NCBI RefSeq assembly: GCF_024347195.1
Contig: NZ_AP025281.1
Span: forward strand, 4,340,001 to 4,404,000
Source: Aliamphritea hakodatensis
GTDB lineage: Bacteria; Pseudomonadota; Gammaproteobacteria; Pseudomonadales; Balneatricaceae
Reading direction: 5' to 3'
Length of the DNA: 64,000 nucleotides
This document shows, piece after piece, positions 33,230-41,563 of the stretch. The number at the start of each line of letters is the position of its first letter. Positions within the stretch are counted from its first letter, which is position 1. Both the position numbers and the translations under genes were made by a program. The notes beneath the pieces were generated by a model that did no database searches, was not told where the DNA came from, and worked only from the letters and a program-made list of their open reading frames with translations.

Positions 33230-33742
33230 TTACTCCCCTTCCAGCGCGGCTTCATGGCTGATGTACCCGGGGGTATGCCCCCGCAGCGCGGTTATAAAAT
33301 TATCTGCCACGGCGATCAGCAGAAACAGCGACCCCAGCGCCATCGGCATTTGTACCAGCCACAGGGGCATCACCAGATAGGTATCGGTGACATCCTCATA
33401 CACCCAGGATTCATACACCGTATACAGGATGTACCAGGTGGAATAGCCGACGATCAGTAAGCCGGCGCTGATATTTACCAGCTCCATCCAGCGGCGTGTA
33501 TGGCCTCTCAGACGGGATAACAGAATGGTGACCCGGATATGGCCACCGGCATTGAAGGTATAGGCCAGACCGAAAAAAATCGTTGCGGACAACAGCCAGC
33601 CGGCAAAATCTTCCGAAGACGGAATGATCACCCCGAAAAAACGGGCGACGATTTGTGCCAGAATCAGCAGCGTCATAATCACCAGACAGCTGCCTGATAA
33701 GATCGCAGACGCTAAATAGAAGTATTGTCTGAGTGTGTGCAT
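33230..33742 (-). CDS. dctQ: TRAP transporter small permease subunit
   Basis: Four membrane segments and the normal DctQ size (170 residues) if started at MHTLRQYFYLASAILSG. The frame extends 35 codons further without a good ribosome site, and MQSGKNNN is another possible start. The conserved SEDFAGWLLSATIFFGLAYTFNAGGHIRVTILLSRL segment is characteristic. It interacts with DctM in the inner membrane. It is translated between dctP and dctM, with 3 bases separating it from dctM. Confidence 0.9.
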   Translation of the reverse strand: MHTLRQYFYLASAILSGSCLVIMTLLILAQIVARFFGVIIPSSEDFAGWLLSATIFFGLAYTFNAGGHIRVTILLSRLRGHTRRWMELVNISAGLLIVGYSTWYILYTVYESWVYEDVTDTYLVMPLWLVQMPMALGSLFLLIAVADNFITALRGHTPGYISHEAALEGE

Positions 33743-33890
33743 ATTATTATTTTTACCCGACTGCATTGGTCGGAGAACGCGGTACTTCAGCCTGCCTGAA
33801 TAACAGACAACCAGCGCTTTCCGGGACAGGTTATAAAAACTGAACACTGTTCACCCATACCTCAGGCACAGGTGAACAGAGAGAAACGCC

Positions 33891-34877
33891 TTACAGGGCT
33901 TTATAGTTATCGAATACCGCCTGACCGGAGGCACCGGCTTCGTCAAGCCATTCGCCGATCATGGTATCGCCAATTGCCCGCAACTCGGTTTCCAGCTGAG
34001 CACTGGGAGCGGTAACAGTCATGCCGTTGTCTGCCAGTGTGTCGGTGTGTTCAACCGCCAGTTTACGGCCCAGTGCCCAGCCGTTTTTCTCCGCGTTGGC
34101 CGCCGCGGTCAGAATGACCTGCTGGGTGTCGGCATCCAGACGGTCAAACATTTTCTTGTTGGCAAACACCATGTTCTTCGGAATCCAGGCATGGATGGTG
34201 GTGAAATTAGAAATGTAGTCCCAGCTCTGGCTGTTCACACCGGTGCTTGGGGAGGTCACCATGGCATCAATCGCGTTGGTGGTGAATGCCTGCGCCACAT
34301 CGCTGAAAGGAATGTTTACCGGGGTGGTACCCATCAAATCTGCCAGACGGGAGGTGGTCGGGCTGTAAGAGCGCATTTTCAGGCCGCTCAGATCCGCCAG
34401 GCTGTTCACCGCCTTATTGGAATACAGGTCCTGCGCGGGCCACGGTGAGGTGTACAGCAGAATCAGATTTTCTTTAGCCAGCGCCTTGCTCAGCGCCGGT
34501 TTTGAAGCCTGATAAAGTTTTTCGGCGCTGTCGAAATCCGTCGCCAGAAACGGAATGTTATCCAGTTTATAGATCGGGTTGATATTGCCCAGACGGCCAA
34601 TGAATACTTCACCGATCTGCACCTGACGGGTTTTCACCGCCCGGTGGATTTCCGGGTGTTTGATTAACGAGCCGCCGGAATGAACATTGATGGTCAGTTT
34701 ACCGCCGGACTTTTCGCTCACTTCTTCCGCAAAGCCGCGTGCAACCTGGGTCTGATGCGTGCCATCGCCATAAGGGGTTGGCATTTCCCAGCGGGTCTCG
34801 GCATAGCTGCCGGTTGCCGTGCCCAGGGATAATACCGATGCCAGCATTAACGCTGCTTTTTTGGTTACAGATTTCAT
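33891..34877 (-). CDS. dctP: TRAP transporter substrate-binding protein
   Basis: A 328-residue periplasmic binding protein with signal peptide (residues 1-26, SYAETRWEMPTP at cleavage). DctP hallmarks are EEVSEKSGGKLTINVHSGGSLIKHPEIHRAVKTRQVQIGEV, NSLADLSGLKMRSYSPTTSRLADLMGTTPVNIPFSDV with the ligand-binding arginine, and TNAIDAMVTSPSTGV. It is the first gene of the TRAP operon and follows a -24/-12 promoter and two upstream inverted repeats. Substrate is likely a C4-dicarboxylate or another organic acid, but binding proteins of this family vary widely. Confidence 0.92.
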   Translation of the reverse strand: MKSVTKKAALMLASVLSLGTATGSYAETRWEMPTPYGDGTHQTQVARGFAEEVSEKSGGKLTINVHSGGSLIKHPEIHRAVKTRQVQIGEVFIGRLGNINPIYKLDNIPFLATDFDSAEKLYQASKPALSKALAKENLILLYTSPWPAQDLYSNKAVNSLADLSGLKMRSYSPTTSRLADLMGTTPVNIPFSDVAQAFTTNAIDAMVTSPSTGVNSQSWDYISNFTTIHAWIPKNMVFANKKMFDRLDADTQQVILTAAANAEKNGWALGRKLAVEHTDTLADNGMTVTAPSAQLETELRAIGDTMIGEWLDEAGASGQAVFDNYKAL

Positions 34878-34939
34878 TATTATTCTCCAAAGTTAAGGTT
34901 ACTTAGCGATACCAATGGCATGTGCTGCCCATCCTTATC

Positions 34940-34954
34940 GCAAAGCCTGTACCA
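34940..34954 (-). promoter_or_regulatory. Sigma-54 (-24/-12) promoter of dctP
   Basis: On the minus strand TGGTACAGGCTTTGC gives GG and GC separated by exactly ten bases, the invariant spacing of RpoN promoters; consensus is TGGCAC-N5-TTGC. It lies about 63 bases upstream of the dctP start and downstream of two inverted repeats. The adjacent regulator is a sigma-54 activator. Confidence 0.7.
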
Positions 34955-35028
34955 ACTCTGAAAAATATTTTTTATCTGTTCAAAAACAAAAAGTTATCAG
35001 GAACCCTTACTGCGGGAAAATAGCCCGC

Positions 35029-35046
35029 TGAGTTACTTTTGACTCA
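35029..35046. promoter_or_regulatory. Upstream activator repeat 1 for dctP
   Basis: TGAGTTACTTTTGACTCA is an inverted repeat (one mismatch) about 75 bases upstream of the -24 element. Its sister copy at 35063 has identical spacing between arms. Confidence 0.6.
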
Positions 35047-35062
35047 GTATCTCCCCCCTCAC

Positions 35063-35080
35063 TGAGTCACTTTTGACTCA
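35063..35080. promoter_or_regulatory. Upstream activator repeat 2 for dctP
   Basis: TGAGTCACTTTTGACTCA has perfect 7-bp arms and includes the last codon of the response-regulator gene. It starts 34 bases from the start of repeat 1, about three helical turns. Confidence 0.65.
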
Positions 35081-36421
35081 CCCCTCCAGAAACGTCTGCC
35101 GTTCCAGCCCGTATTTCTTCATCCGCAGGTACAGTTTCTTACGCGGAATACCGAGCGCTCCGGCGGTTTGCTCCGCATGGCCGTTATTCGCTTTCAGGGC
35201 GGCAAAAATCAGCTCTCTCTCATAGCTGTCGACCAGTTCATCCAGCGTGCCGTCGCCAGCGTCCGTGACCGGTCCGGTTTGCTCAATGGTCAGCCCCAGC
35301 GCCCAGCGTTCCGCGGCGTTCTGCAGTTCACGGACATTCCCCGGCCAGCTCTGCAGGCTGAGCTGCTGAAGCAGCAACGCCGGCACCGGACGGCTGTCGC
35401 GGCCAAAACGCTGGGCAGCCCGGTCAACAAAGTGTGTGAACAGTACCGGTATATCTTCTTTACGCTGATCAAGAGACGGAATCTCAAGGCTGGCAACATT
35501 GAGACGATAATAAAGGTCTTCGCGGAAATCACCGGCCTCACGCAGATCCACCTTGGTGGCGGCCAGTACCCGGATATCTACCTCGATGTCCGCATTGCCA
35601 CCCAGGCGCTGCAGCACCCGCTCCTGCAGGACCCGTAACAGCCGGACCTGCAAAGACGCAGGCATGCTTTCTATCTCATCCAGGAACAGAGTCCCGCCGC
35701 TGGCATACTCGATTTTACCTGTACGGCGCTTATGCGCCCCGGTAAACGCGCCGGCCTCGTGACCAAACAGCTCGCTTTCAATGACCGATTCGGTCAGCGC
35801 GCCGCAGTTAAGGGCCACAAAGGGCTGTTCCGCCCGGGGGCTGAAGTCATGTAAACAGCGGGCAACCACTTCTTTGCCGGTACCGGTGGCGCCGTGAATG
35901 ATCAGATCCACATCCACCTCTGCCAGCTGCAACACCATCTCCCGCAACCGGAGGATCGACGGCGCCTGGCCCACCAGCCGCTTATCAATTTCATGCTGAC
36001 CTTCAATCACCTGCCGCAGGCAGCGGTTCTCCAGCACCAGTTCACGTTTCTTCCAGGCCCGCTGCACGGTATTCAGATGATGCTGAGGATCATCGGTTTT
36101 CTCAAGGAAATCATAAGCGCCCATCCGGATCGCCTGGATGGCAATGGCAATATCAGAATGGCCGCTGAACATGATGACGGGAATTTCCGCATCAATGTTC
36201 AGTACCTGTTCCAGCACCTGCAGCCCGTCCATGATGTCCATGCGCACATCACAGATAATCACCCCCTGCCAGTTCTCCGAACAGAGCGCCAGTGCATCCT
36301 TAGGATTTTCAAAGGCAACGGCGTGGTACCCCTCCAGTTCCAGGGTCTGGATCATCGACTCCCGGACGATCTCTTCATCATCAATAACAATTACCTGACC
36401 ATGGCTCATGGCAGTACTCAT
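35078..36421 (-). CDS. dctD: Sigma-54-dependent response regulator, DctD-like
   Basis: A 447-residue activator: receiver domain (1-125) with phospho-acceptor in ICDVRMDIMDG near residue 58, an AAA+ domain (about 148-385) with Walker A GATGTGKE, GAFTGA in ELFGHEAGAFTGAHKRR, and GGTLFLDEIE. A Fis-type helix-turn-helix closes the chain (AEQTAGALGIPRKKLYLRMKKYGL). The intact GAFTGA loop means it can open sigma-54 RNA polymerase. Its start overlaps the sensor kinase gene by four bases. Paired inverted repeats and a -24/-12 promoter follow directly downstream, before dctP. Confidence 0.94.
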   Translation of the reverse strand: MSTAMSHGQVIVIDDEEIVRESMIQTLELEGYHAVAFENPKDALALCSENWQGVIICDVRMDIMDGLQVLEQVLNIDAEIPVIMFSGHSDIAIAIQAIRMGAYDFLEKTDDPQHHLNTVQRAWKKRELVLENRCLRQVIEGQHEIDKRLVGQAPSILRLREMVLQLAEVDVDLIIHGATGTGKEVVARCLHDFSPRAEQPFVALNCGALTESVIESELFGHEAGAFTGAHKRRTGKIEYASGGTLFLDEIESMPASLQVRLLRVLQERVLQRLGGNADIEVDIRVLAATKVDLREAGDFREDLYYRLNVASLEIPSLDQRKEDIPVLFTHFVDRAAQRFGRDSRPVPALLLQQLSLQSWPGNVRELQNAAERWALGLTIEQTGPVTDAGDGTLDELVDSYERELIFAALKANNGHAEQTAGALGIPRKKLYLRMKKYGLERQTFLEG

Positions 36422-38361
36422 GAATGTTTTCTCCGGTATTCGGGTAACTGGATACAGAACGACGCCCCGGCTGAAGATGAACTCTCCACACTCAGCTTGC
36501 CGCCAAAATTTTTAACAATGTTATAGGAAATAGACAGCCCCAGCCCCAGATTCTGCCCCCGCCGCTTGGTGGTAAAGAACGGCTCGAAGATACTTTCACC
36601 CAGCTCACTGCTGATCCCAGGCCCGTTATCACTGACATAGATATCCAGCCGGTCGCTGTTATGCACACAGCTGATACTGATGTGTTTTTCAGTCTGATCC
36701 CGAATCGCATCCAACGCATTGGTCAGCAGGTTCAGCAGCACCTGTTCCAGTTGAATCGGATCGGCACAGACCCGGTGCTGCAAGGTAATGAAATCCACAT
36801 CAATGCGGGTCTGTTTGCGGACTTCATCCCCTTCCAGCATCTGCAAAACGTTTTCCACCACCTGCTGCAGGTTGACCGCCACAAAGTTATCCTGCTGCTG
36901 ACGGGCCAGCGACTTAAGCCGGGTAATAATCACCGTGGCCCGCCGGGTCAGGTTCGAAATCTGATTAAGATTTTTCTCGGTTTCATCCAGCCGGCCAGCC
37001 TGAATCAGCCGGACACCATTATGGGAGTAATGGCCGATGGCCGATAAGGGCTGGTTGATTTCATGGGCAATGCCGGCGGATAACTGCCCCAGTGCGGCCA
37101 GTTTACCGGCCTGCACCAGCTCTTCCTGCAACGTACTGAGCTGATCCCTGAAACTTAACAGTGAGCGCGCCATGGTACCGATTTCATCCTGGCCTTTGAC
37201 CTGCACCCGGGTATCCAGATTGCCGTTGGCAATGCCGCGCATGCTGGTATCCAGGCTGGTAATCCGGGCCACCATGTTGCGCCCCACATAGAGCCAGACA
37301 ATCAGGATGGAAAACAACAGACTCGCGGCCACCATCGACAGCATCAGGATACGGCTGTTCTGGATGGTCACCCGGGCATTTTCAGCTGAGCTTTTTGCGG
37401 CCGCTTCAGCCTTATTGGTTTGCACCGTCACCAGTTGATTAAGGGCACCAAGCTGTTCCCGCATCCGGGTCAGTAAGGCCTCGCCTTCCCCCAGCACACC
37501 CCGCTCCTGGCTGCGGATGGTAAACATGTTATTTTCACCCCGGGTCAGATAAACGATGTTAATCACTGTCTGGCTCAGGGCCTGTACCCCATGCACTTTT
37601 TCCACGGCTTCCAGATCATGCTGAATACGGGTAATGATTTCGTCAGAATGGGTCTGGGTGGCGATCAGGGAATTCAGATCCGGCAGATGCTGTGCCCGGT
37701 CTACCAGATTAATCAGCAAGTTGACGTCCGCTTTTATCCGGTAGAGCCGCTGCAGATCGGCATTGATTGTGCTGATGGCATCCCGGCCAAAGTTATTCAT
37801 CACAACCCAGGCATCGGGAAAGTCCTGATTAAACTGGCTGAACAGGTTCTGCTGCACGTTTTCCGTCAGGGTATTGATATCACTGAGAAAGTTTGATGCC
37901 ACCCAGCGAAGACGCTGATTTTCAGACCGTTTCTGTGCCTGAATCTGCAACTTCAGCGCGACGTTTTCATCCAGTTCAGCCAGCATATTTTTCAGGGTAT
38001 CAATCTGGTCAAACAATGTCTGCTGGGCCTGATGATCCCGGGTGGCTGCAGAAATCCGCGGTAGCAGGTCCGCCATGAGGGCGATATTCAGGTTCAGTTC
38101 CTGCCGGATTTGCTGCCGGGTCTCCTCATCTTTTGCCGCCAGCAGCGTCGGAGACACCAGCGTAATGGTCGTCCCCTGCTCCTTTAAATCCGCCATCAGG
38201 CTAAGGGTATGAATATTACCTTCCACCACCTGGTTAAGCTCATCCCCCAGACGGTTATAGGACACCCAGCTCACAATACTGGCCAGCAAGGTCAGGGCTG
38301 TCAGTGCCCCAAAGGCAATAAAGAGTCGGCCGCGAAGCCCCAGACGGTGTCGGGATATCAT
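36418..38361 (-). CDS. Membrane sensor histidine kinase, DctB-like partner
   Basis: A 647-residue kinase with a first membrane helix (about 12-34), a large predicted all-helical periplasmic domain (about 35-330), and a second membrane helix near 340-360. A HAMP-type linker follows (ITSLDTSMRGIANGNLDTRV), then a dimerisation helix with LAALGQLSAGIAHEINQPLSAIGHY (phospho-His). The HATPase is marked by LEQVLLNLLTNALDAI, DNGPGI and GLGLSISYNIV. Unlike typical DctB, whose sensor is a PDC fold, the periplasmic part looks like a helical bundle reminiscent of TorS, so ligand sensing may differ. It overlaps the response regulator by four bases. Confidence 0.9.
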   Translation of the reverse strand: MISRHRLGLRGRLFIAFGALTALTLLASIVSWVSYNRLGDELNQVVEGNIHTLSLMADLKEQGTTITLVSPTLLAAKDEETRQQIRQELNLNIALMADLLPRISAATRDHQAQQTLFDQIDTLKNMLAELDENVALKLQIQAQKRSENQRLRWVASNFLSDINTLTENVQQNLFSQFNQDFPDAWVVMNNFGRDAISTINADLQRLYRIKADVNLLINLVDRAQHLPDLNSLIATQTHSDEIITRIQHDLEAVEKVHGVQALSQTVINIVYLTRGENNMFTIRSQERGVLGEGEALLTRMREQLGALNQLVTVQTNKAEAAAKSSAENARVTIQNSRILMLSMVAASLLFSILIVWLYVGRNMVARITSLDTSMRGIANGNLDTRVQVKGQDEIGTMARSLLSFRDQLSTLQEELVQAGKLAALGQLSAGIAHEINQPLSAIGHYSHNGVRLIQAGRLDETEKNLNQISNLTRRATVIITRLKSLARQQQDNFVAVNLQQVVENVLQMLEGDEVRKQTRIDVDFITLQHRVCADPIQLEQVLLNLLTNALDAIRDQTEKHISISCVHNSDRLDIYVSDNGPGISSELGESIFEPFFTTKRRGQNLGLGLSISYNIVKNFGGKLSVESSSSAGASFCIQLPEYRRKHS

Positions 38362-38864
38362 AAAGAGAATGCCTTACTGAAACTATGCTGCATGATAGTC
38401 ACATCGGGGATTAATTAGAAATCCTGCCGCCGCGTGTGACGCCCGCTTCGCTGACATTTTCCGCGTATCTGCCACGGGCAGCCGCTATATGCCCCGGCTT
38501 AAAATAAATTTCAGTTATCAAATGATATTTATTATTAACTTTATTATTCAACCCCATTCCCTATGATCAGCCAGTCCGATTTGCAGGCCCCGCTGCCATG
38601 CCTGTGTCCGCTACTGCCTTAGCGGTAAACAGCCCGGTCAGCGCCAGCAGGGTTACCCACCCCGGCCCTGCAATATCCGCAATCCGGAAGCGAACAGGAT
38701 ACCCGCCCATACTGATTCACCCGGCCAGATGCCCGGACAGTTAACCGCGGAACCAAGCCCCGTACTGGCTGAACCATCAGTGCATGAAAGGGCTGTTTAA
38801 TACATAAAAACCGGCCGTTCGACGGTCACCTGCAATAAAAATAACGATTTGTCAGGAGACAATC
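38362..38864. other. Gene-poor region between the sensor kinase and BCCT genes
   Basis: About 500 bases. The left half is AT-rich around 38510-38560 and could hold divergent promoters. The right half is GC-rich and contains a short minus-strand frame (about 47 codons near 38570-38720, GPGWVTLLALTGLFTAK) that looks mildly membrane-protein-like. It has no start signal or continuation and may be a decayed transporter end. I support no gene here. Confidence 0.35.
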
Positions 38865-40424
38865 ATGAGCAACACAACCACGCTTTCACCGGGGGCCTTA
38901 AGCGGCGCCAAGCGCAAGGGTATGCTGGAAGGGGTCGACCTTCCGGTATTCCTGATCAGCGGGGGAGTTCTTGTCCTTTTCGCCATCATGGCCCTCTACG
39001 ACCTTGACCTTGTATCCGGGCTGGTGAACAGTGCATTTGCGCTTTCCACAAAATATTTCGGCGCTTACTGGCAGGTCCTGCTGCTACTCACCTTTGTTAT
39101 CGGTCTGTTCCTGACATTCGGCCGCACCGGCTCAGTGATGCTCGGTGGCCTGAAACAACCGGAAATGTCGACGTTCAACTGGGTTTCCATTCTGATGTGT
39201 ACCCTGCTGGCAGGCGGCGGTGTGTTCTGGGCAGCGGCAGAGCCAATGGCTCACTTCACGTCACCACCGCCGCTGTTTGGCGGTGAAACCGGTACTCCGC
39301 AGGCCGCTTACAATGCACTGGCACAGAGCTTCATGCACTGGGGATTCCTGGCCTGGGCGATTCTGGGCAGCCTGACCGGCATCGTACTGATGTACCTGCA
39401 CTATGAAAAAGGCTTACCCCTGAAACCCCGTACCCTGCTGTATCCGGTATTCGGCAAACATGCCCTGAAAGGCCCGATTGCCATCATTGCCGACGCCAGC
39501 TGCGTACTGGCCGTGGTTGCAGGTACCGTTGGCCCGATCGGCTTCCTTGGCTTACAGGTAAGCTTCGGCCTGGAAAAACTTTTTGGCATCCCAAACACCT
39601 ATTCCACACAGCTGACTATTCTGATCGGCCTGATGGCGATCTACACAGTCTCTGCCGTCAGCGGCGTGACCAAAGGCATTAAAATCCTGAGTAACCTGAA
39701 CGTAGCGCTGGCAGTTGGCCTGATGGCGTTTATCCTGTTATTCGGCCCGACAGCTTTCATCATCGACAGCTATATTCAGTCATTCGGTATCTATATTGAT
39801 GAGTTCATCTCTATGGCTACATTCCGTGCCAATCCGGGCTGGCTGGACTGGTGGACGGTCTTTTTCTGGGGCTGGTTCCTGGGATACGGTCCACTGATGG
39901 CAATGTTTGTTGCCCGTATTTCCCGTGGCCGCAGCATCCGTGAACTGGTGCTGATCATTTCCATTGTTGCACCGGTAATCACCTGCTTCTGGTTCACCAT
40001 TGTCGGCGGCAGCGGTCTGTTCTATGAACTGAATACCCCTGGGGTTATCTCCGAACCTTTTACCGGTTTTAATCTGCCTGCGGCGCTGCTGGCGATCACT
40101 GAGCAGTTACCGCTGGGCTTCACGGTTTCGGTGCTGTTCCTGATCCTGACCACTATCTTTGTAGCCACTACAGGCGACTGCATGACTTACGCCATCTCCA
40201 TGGTAATGACCGGTCACGACGCCCCGCAAAGCTCAGTACGTGTGTTCTGGGGTCTGGCAATGGGTGTCATGGCTGCCATTCTGATCTCCATCGGTTCCGG
40301 CGGCATTTCCGCCCTGCAGTCCTTTATTGTGGTAACCGCTGTTCCGGTATCACTGGTACTGCTGCCATCCTTGTGGAGTGCACCTAAAATTGCCCGCCAG
40401 ATGGCGGACGAACAGGGTCTTTAA
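38865..40424 (+). CDS. BCCT-family betaine/choline/carnitine-type transporter
   Basis: A 519-residue, twelve-helix secondary transporter. The BCCT signature is clear: WWTVFFWGWFLGYGPLMAMF followed by VARISRGRSIRELV around residues 325-360, with conserved tryptophans for quaternary-ammonium binding. Other segments include FTFGRTGSVMLGG-like wording near residue 85 and WAAAEPMAHF. Substrates are compatible osmolytes or quaternary amines; the precise one cannot be read off. It starts at ATG after AGGAGAC and ends with a strong terminator, so it is monocistronic. Confidence 0.93.
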   Translation: MSNTTTLSPGALSGAKRKGMLEGVDLPVFLISGGVLVLFAIMALYDLDLVSGLVNSAFALSTKYFGAYWQVLLLLTFVIGLFLTFGRTGSVMLGGLKQPEMSTFNWVSILMCTLLAGGGVFWAAAEPMAHFTSPPPLFGGETGTPQAAYNALAQSFMHWGFLAWAILGSLTGIVLMYLHYEKGLPLKPRTLLYPVFGKHALKGPIAIIADASCVLAVVAGTVGPIGFLGLQVSFGLEKLFGIPNTYSTQLTILIGLMAIYTVSAVSGVTKGIKILSNLNVALAVGLMAFILLFGPTAFIIDSYIQSFGIYIDEFISMATFRANPGWLDWWTVFFWGWFLGYGPLMAMFVARISRGRSIRELVLIISIVAPVITCFWFTIVGGSGLFYELNTPGVISEPFTGFNLPAALLAITEQLPLGFTVSVLFLILTTIFVATTGDCMTYAISMVMTGHDAPQSSVRVFWGLAMGVMAAILISIGSGGISALQSFIVVTAVPVSLVLLPSLWSAPKIARQMADEQGL

Positions 40425-40444
40425 ACGCGGCTCTCTCACGTAAC

Positions 40445-40472
40445 AAGGCGCTTCATATGAAGCGCCTTTTTT
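40445..40472 (+). terminator. Terminator after the BCCT gene
   Basis: A near-perfect stem AAGGCGCTTC-ATAT-GAAGCGCCTT followed by Ts, 20 bases after the BCCT stop codon. Confidence 0.88.
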
Positions 40473-40544
40473 ATTGACAGACATTGTCCGGCATCCGGGA
40501 AGCTGATAGCTTTTACCTGATAATCCCGGAACAATGGAACCAAG

Positions 40545-41378
40545 ATGATTGATCAAGAACTGGAAAACCTGACTTACTTCTATAACCTGATTATTGATTT
40601 CTTCATCAACTACAGCTTTCAGGTCATCGGTGCCATCATCATTCTCATTCTGGGTCTGATCGTGGCGCGCTGGGTTGGCAATCTCACTCTGAAACTGTGT
40701 AAACGGCATAACGTTGATATTACCCTGAGCCACTTTATCAGCAGTACAGTCAGGCTATTGCTGGTCGCCATGGTTGTTATTATCTGCCTGGGTAAATTCG
40801 GCATCAGTGTCGCGCCTTTCATTGCCGCGATCGGCGCAATATCGCTCAGCATTGGTTTAGCCCTGCAGGGGGTCTTTTCCAACTATGGCGCCGGTTTTAC
40901 AATCATCCTTACCCGCCCGTTCGTCGTAGGTAATACCATTCGGTGTAACGATGTCTGCGGGGTTGTGGAAGAAATTCGTCTGGCCTATACCTTACTTTCC
41001 ACGGAAGACGGTGAAATCATCACCATTCCCAATAAACATATCGTTGGCGAAGTGCTGGTGAACTCATTCGAAAACACGGTGGTTGAAGCGGAAATTGGCA
41101 TCAGCTACAGCGCTGATCCGGCACAGGCGATCAGCCTGATTCAGGAACAGCTGAGTCATAACGCCAATATCGTTTCTGAACCGGCTCCGCAGGTAGGCAT
41201 CGCCTCTTTCGGTGATTCCAGCGTCAACATTGCTTACCGTTACTGGGTCCCTACCCGCCAGCTGTTTGAAACCCAGTTCCAGATCAACGCGGCGGTCTAC
41301 GCAGCATTCAACAGCAACAATGTGCAGATTCCGTTCCCGCAACGGGAAGTGACCGTGCTGAATCAGTCTCAGGGCTGA
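40545..41378 (+). CDS. Small mechanosensitive channel (MscS type)
   Basis: A 277-residue protein with three N-terminal hydrophobic helices (about 22-45, 60-85, 88-115). The pore-lining third helix reads GAISLSIGLALQGVFSNYGAG, the glycine/alanine packing typical of MscS. The beta domain follows with ILTRPFVVGNTI and ITIPNKHIVGEV, then the C-terminal alpha/beta domain. E. coli MscS has 286 residues. Predicted to release solutes upon osmotic downshock; it is next to an osmolyte importer (BCCT), a sensible pairing. ATG start after a GGAA-like sequence. Confidence 0.92.
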   Translation: MIDQELENLTYFYNLIIDFFINYSFQVIGAIIILILGLIVARWVGNLTLKLCKRHNVDITLSHFISSTVRLLLVAMVVIICLGKFGISVAPFIAAIGAISLSIGLALQGVFSNYGAGFTIILTRPFVVGNTIRCNDVCGVVEEIRLAYTLLSTEDGEIITIPNKHIVGEVLVNSFENTVVEAEIGISYSADPAQAISLIQEQLSHNANIVSEPAPQVGIASFGDSSVNIAYRYWVPTRQLFETQFQINAAVYAAFNSNNVQIPFPQREVTVLNQSQG

Positions 41379-41563
41379 CCCAACAGGCTTAGCGGGAACG
41401 GCGGAAAAGATTTTCTGATTGCAGAAGAGGCATTCAGAACCTCAGGTCTGGCAAATGTTGTCCGGCTGGAACGCCGGAAATCACCGGATAGCGGCTGACA
41501 AACACAGTGACACAACATCAGGCGGACCTGTGACTCTGAATATTTATCCAGCCTGTTAAGCCG

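Noticed and set aside
38570..38720. Short minus-strand frame resembling a membrane-protein tail
   Set aside because: Only about 47 codons, no ribosome site and no continuation in any frame. A decayed gene is possible but not supported.
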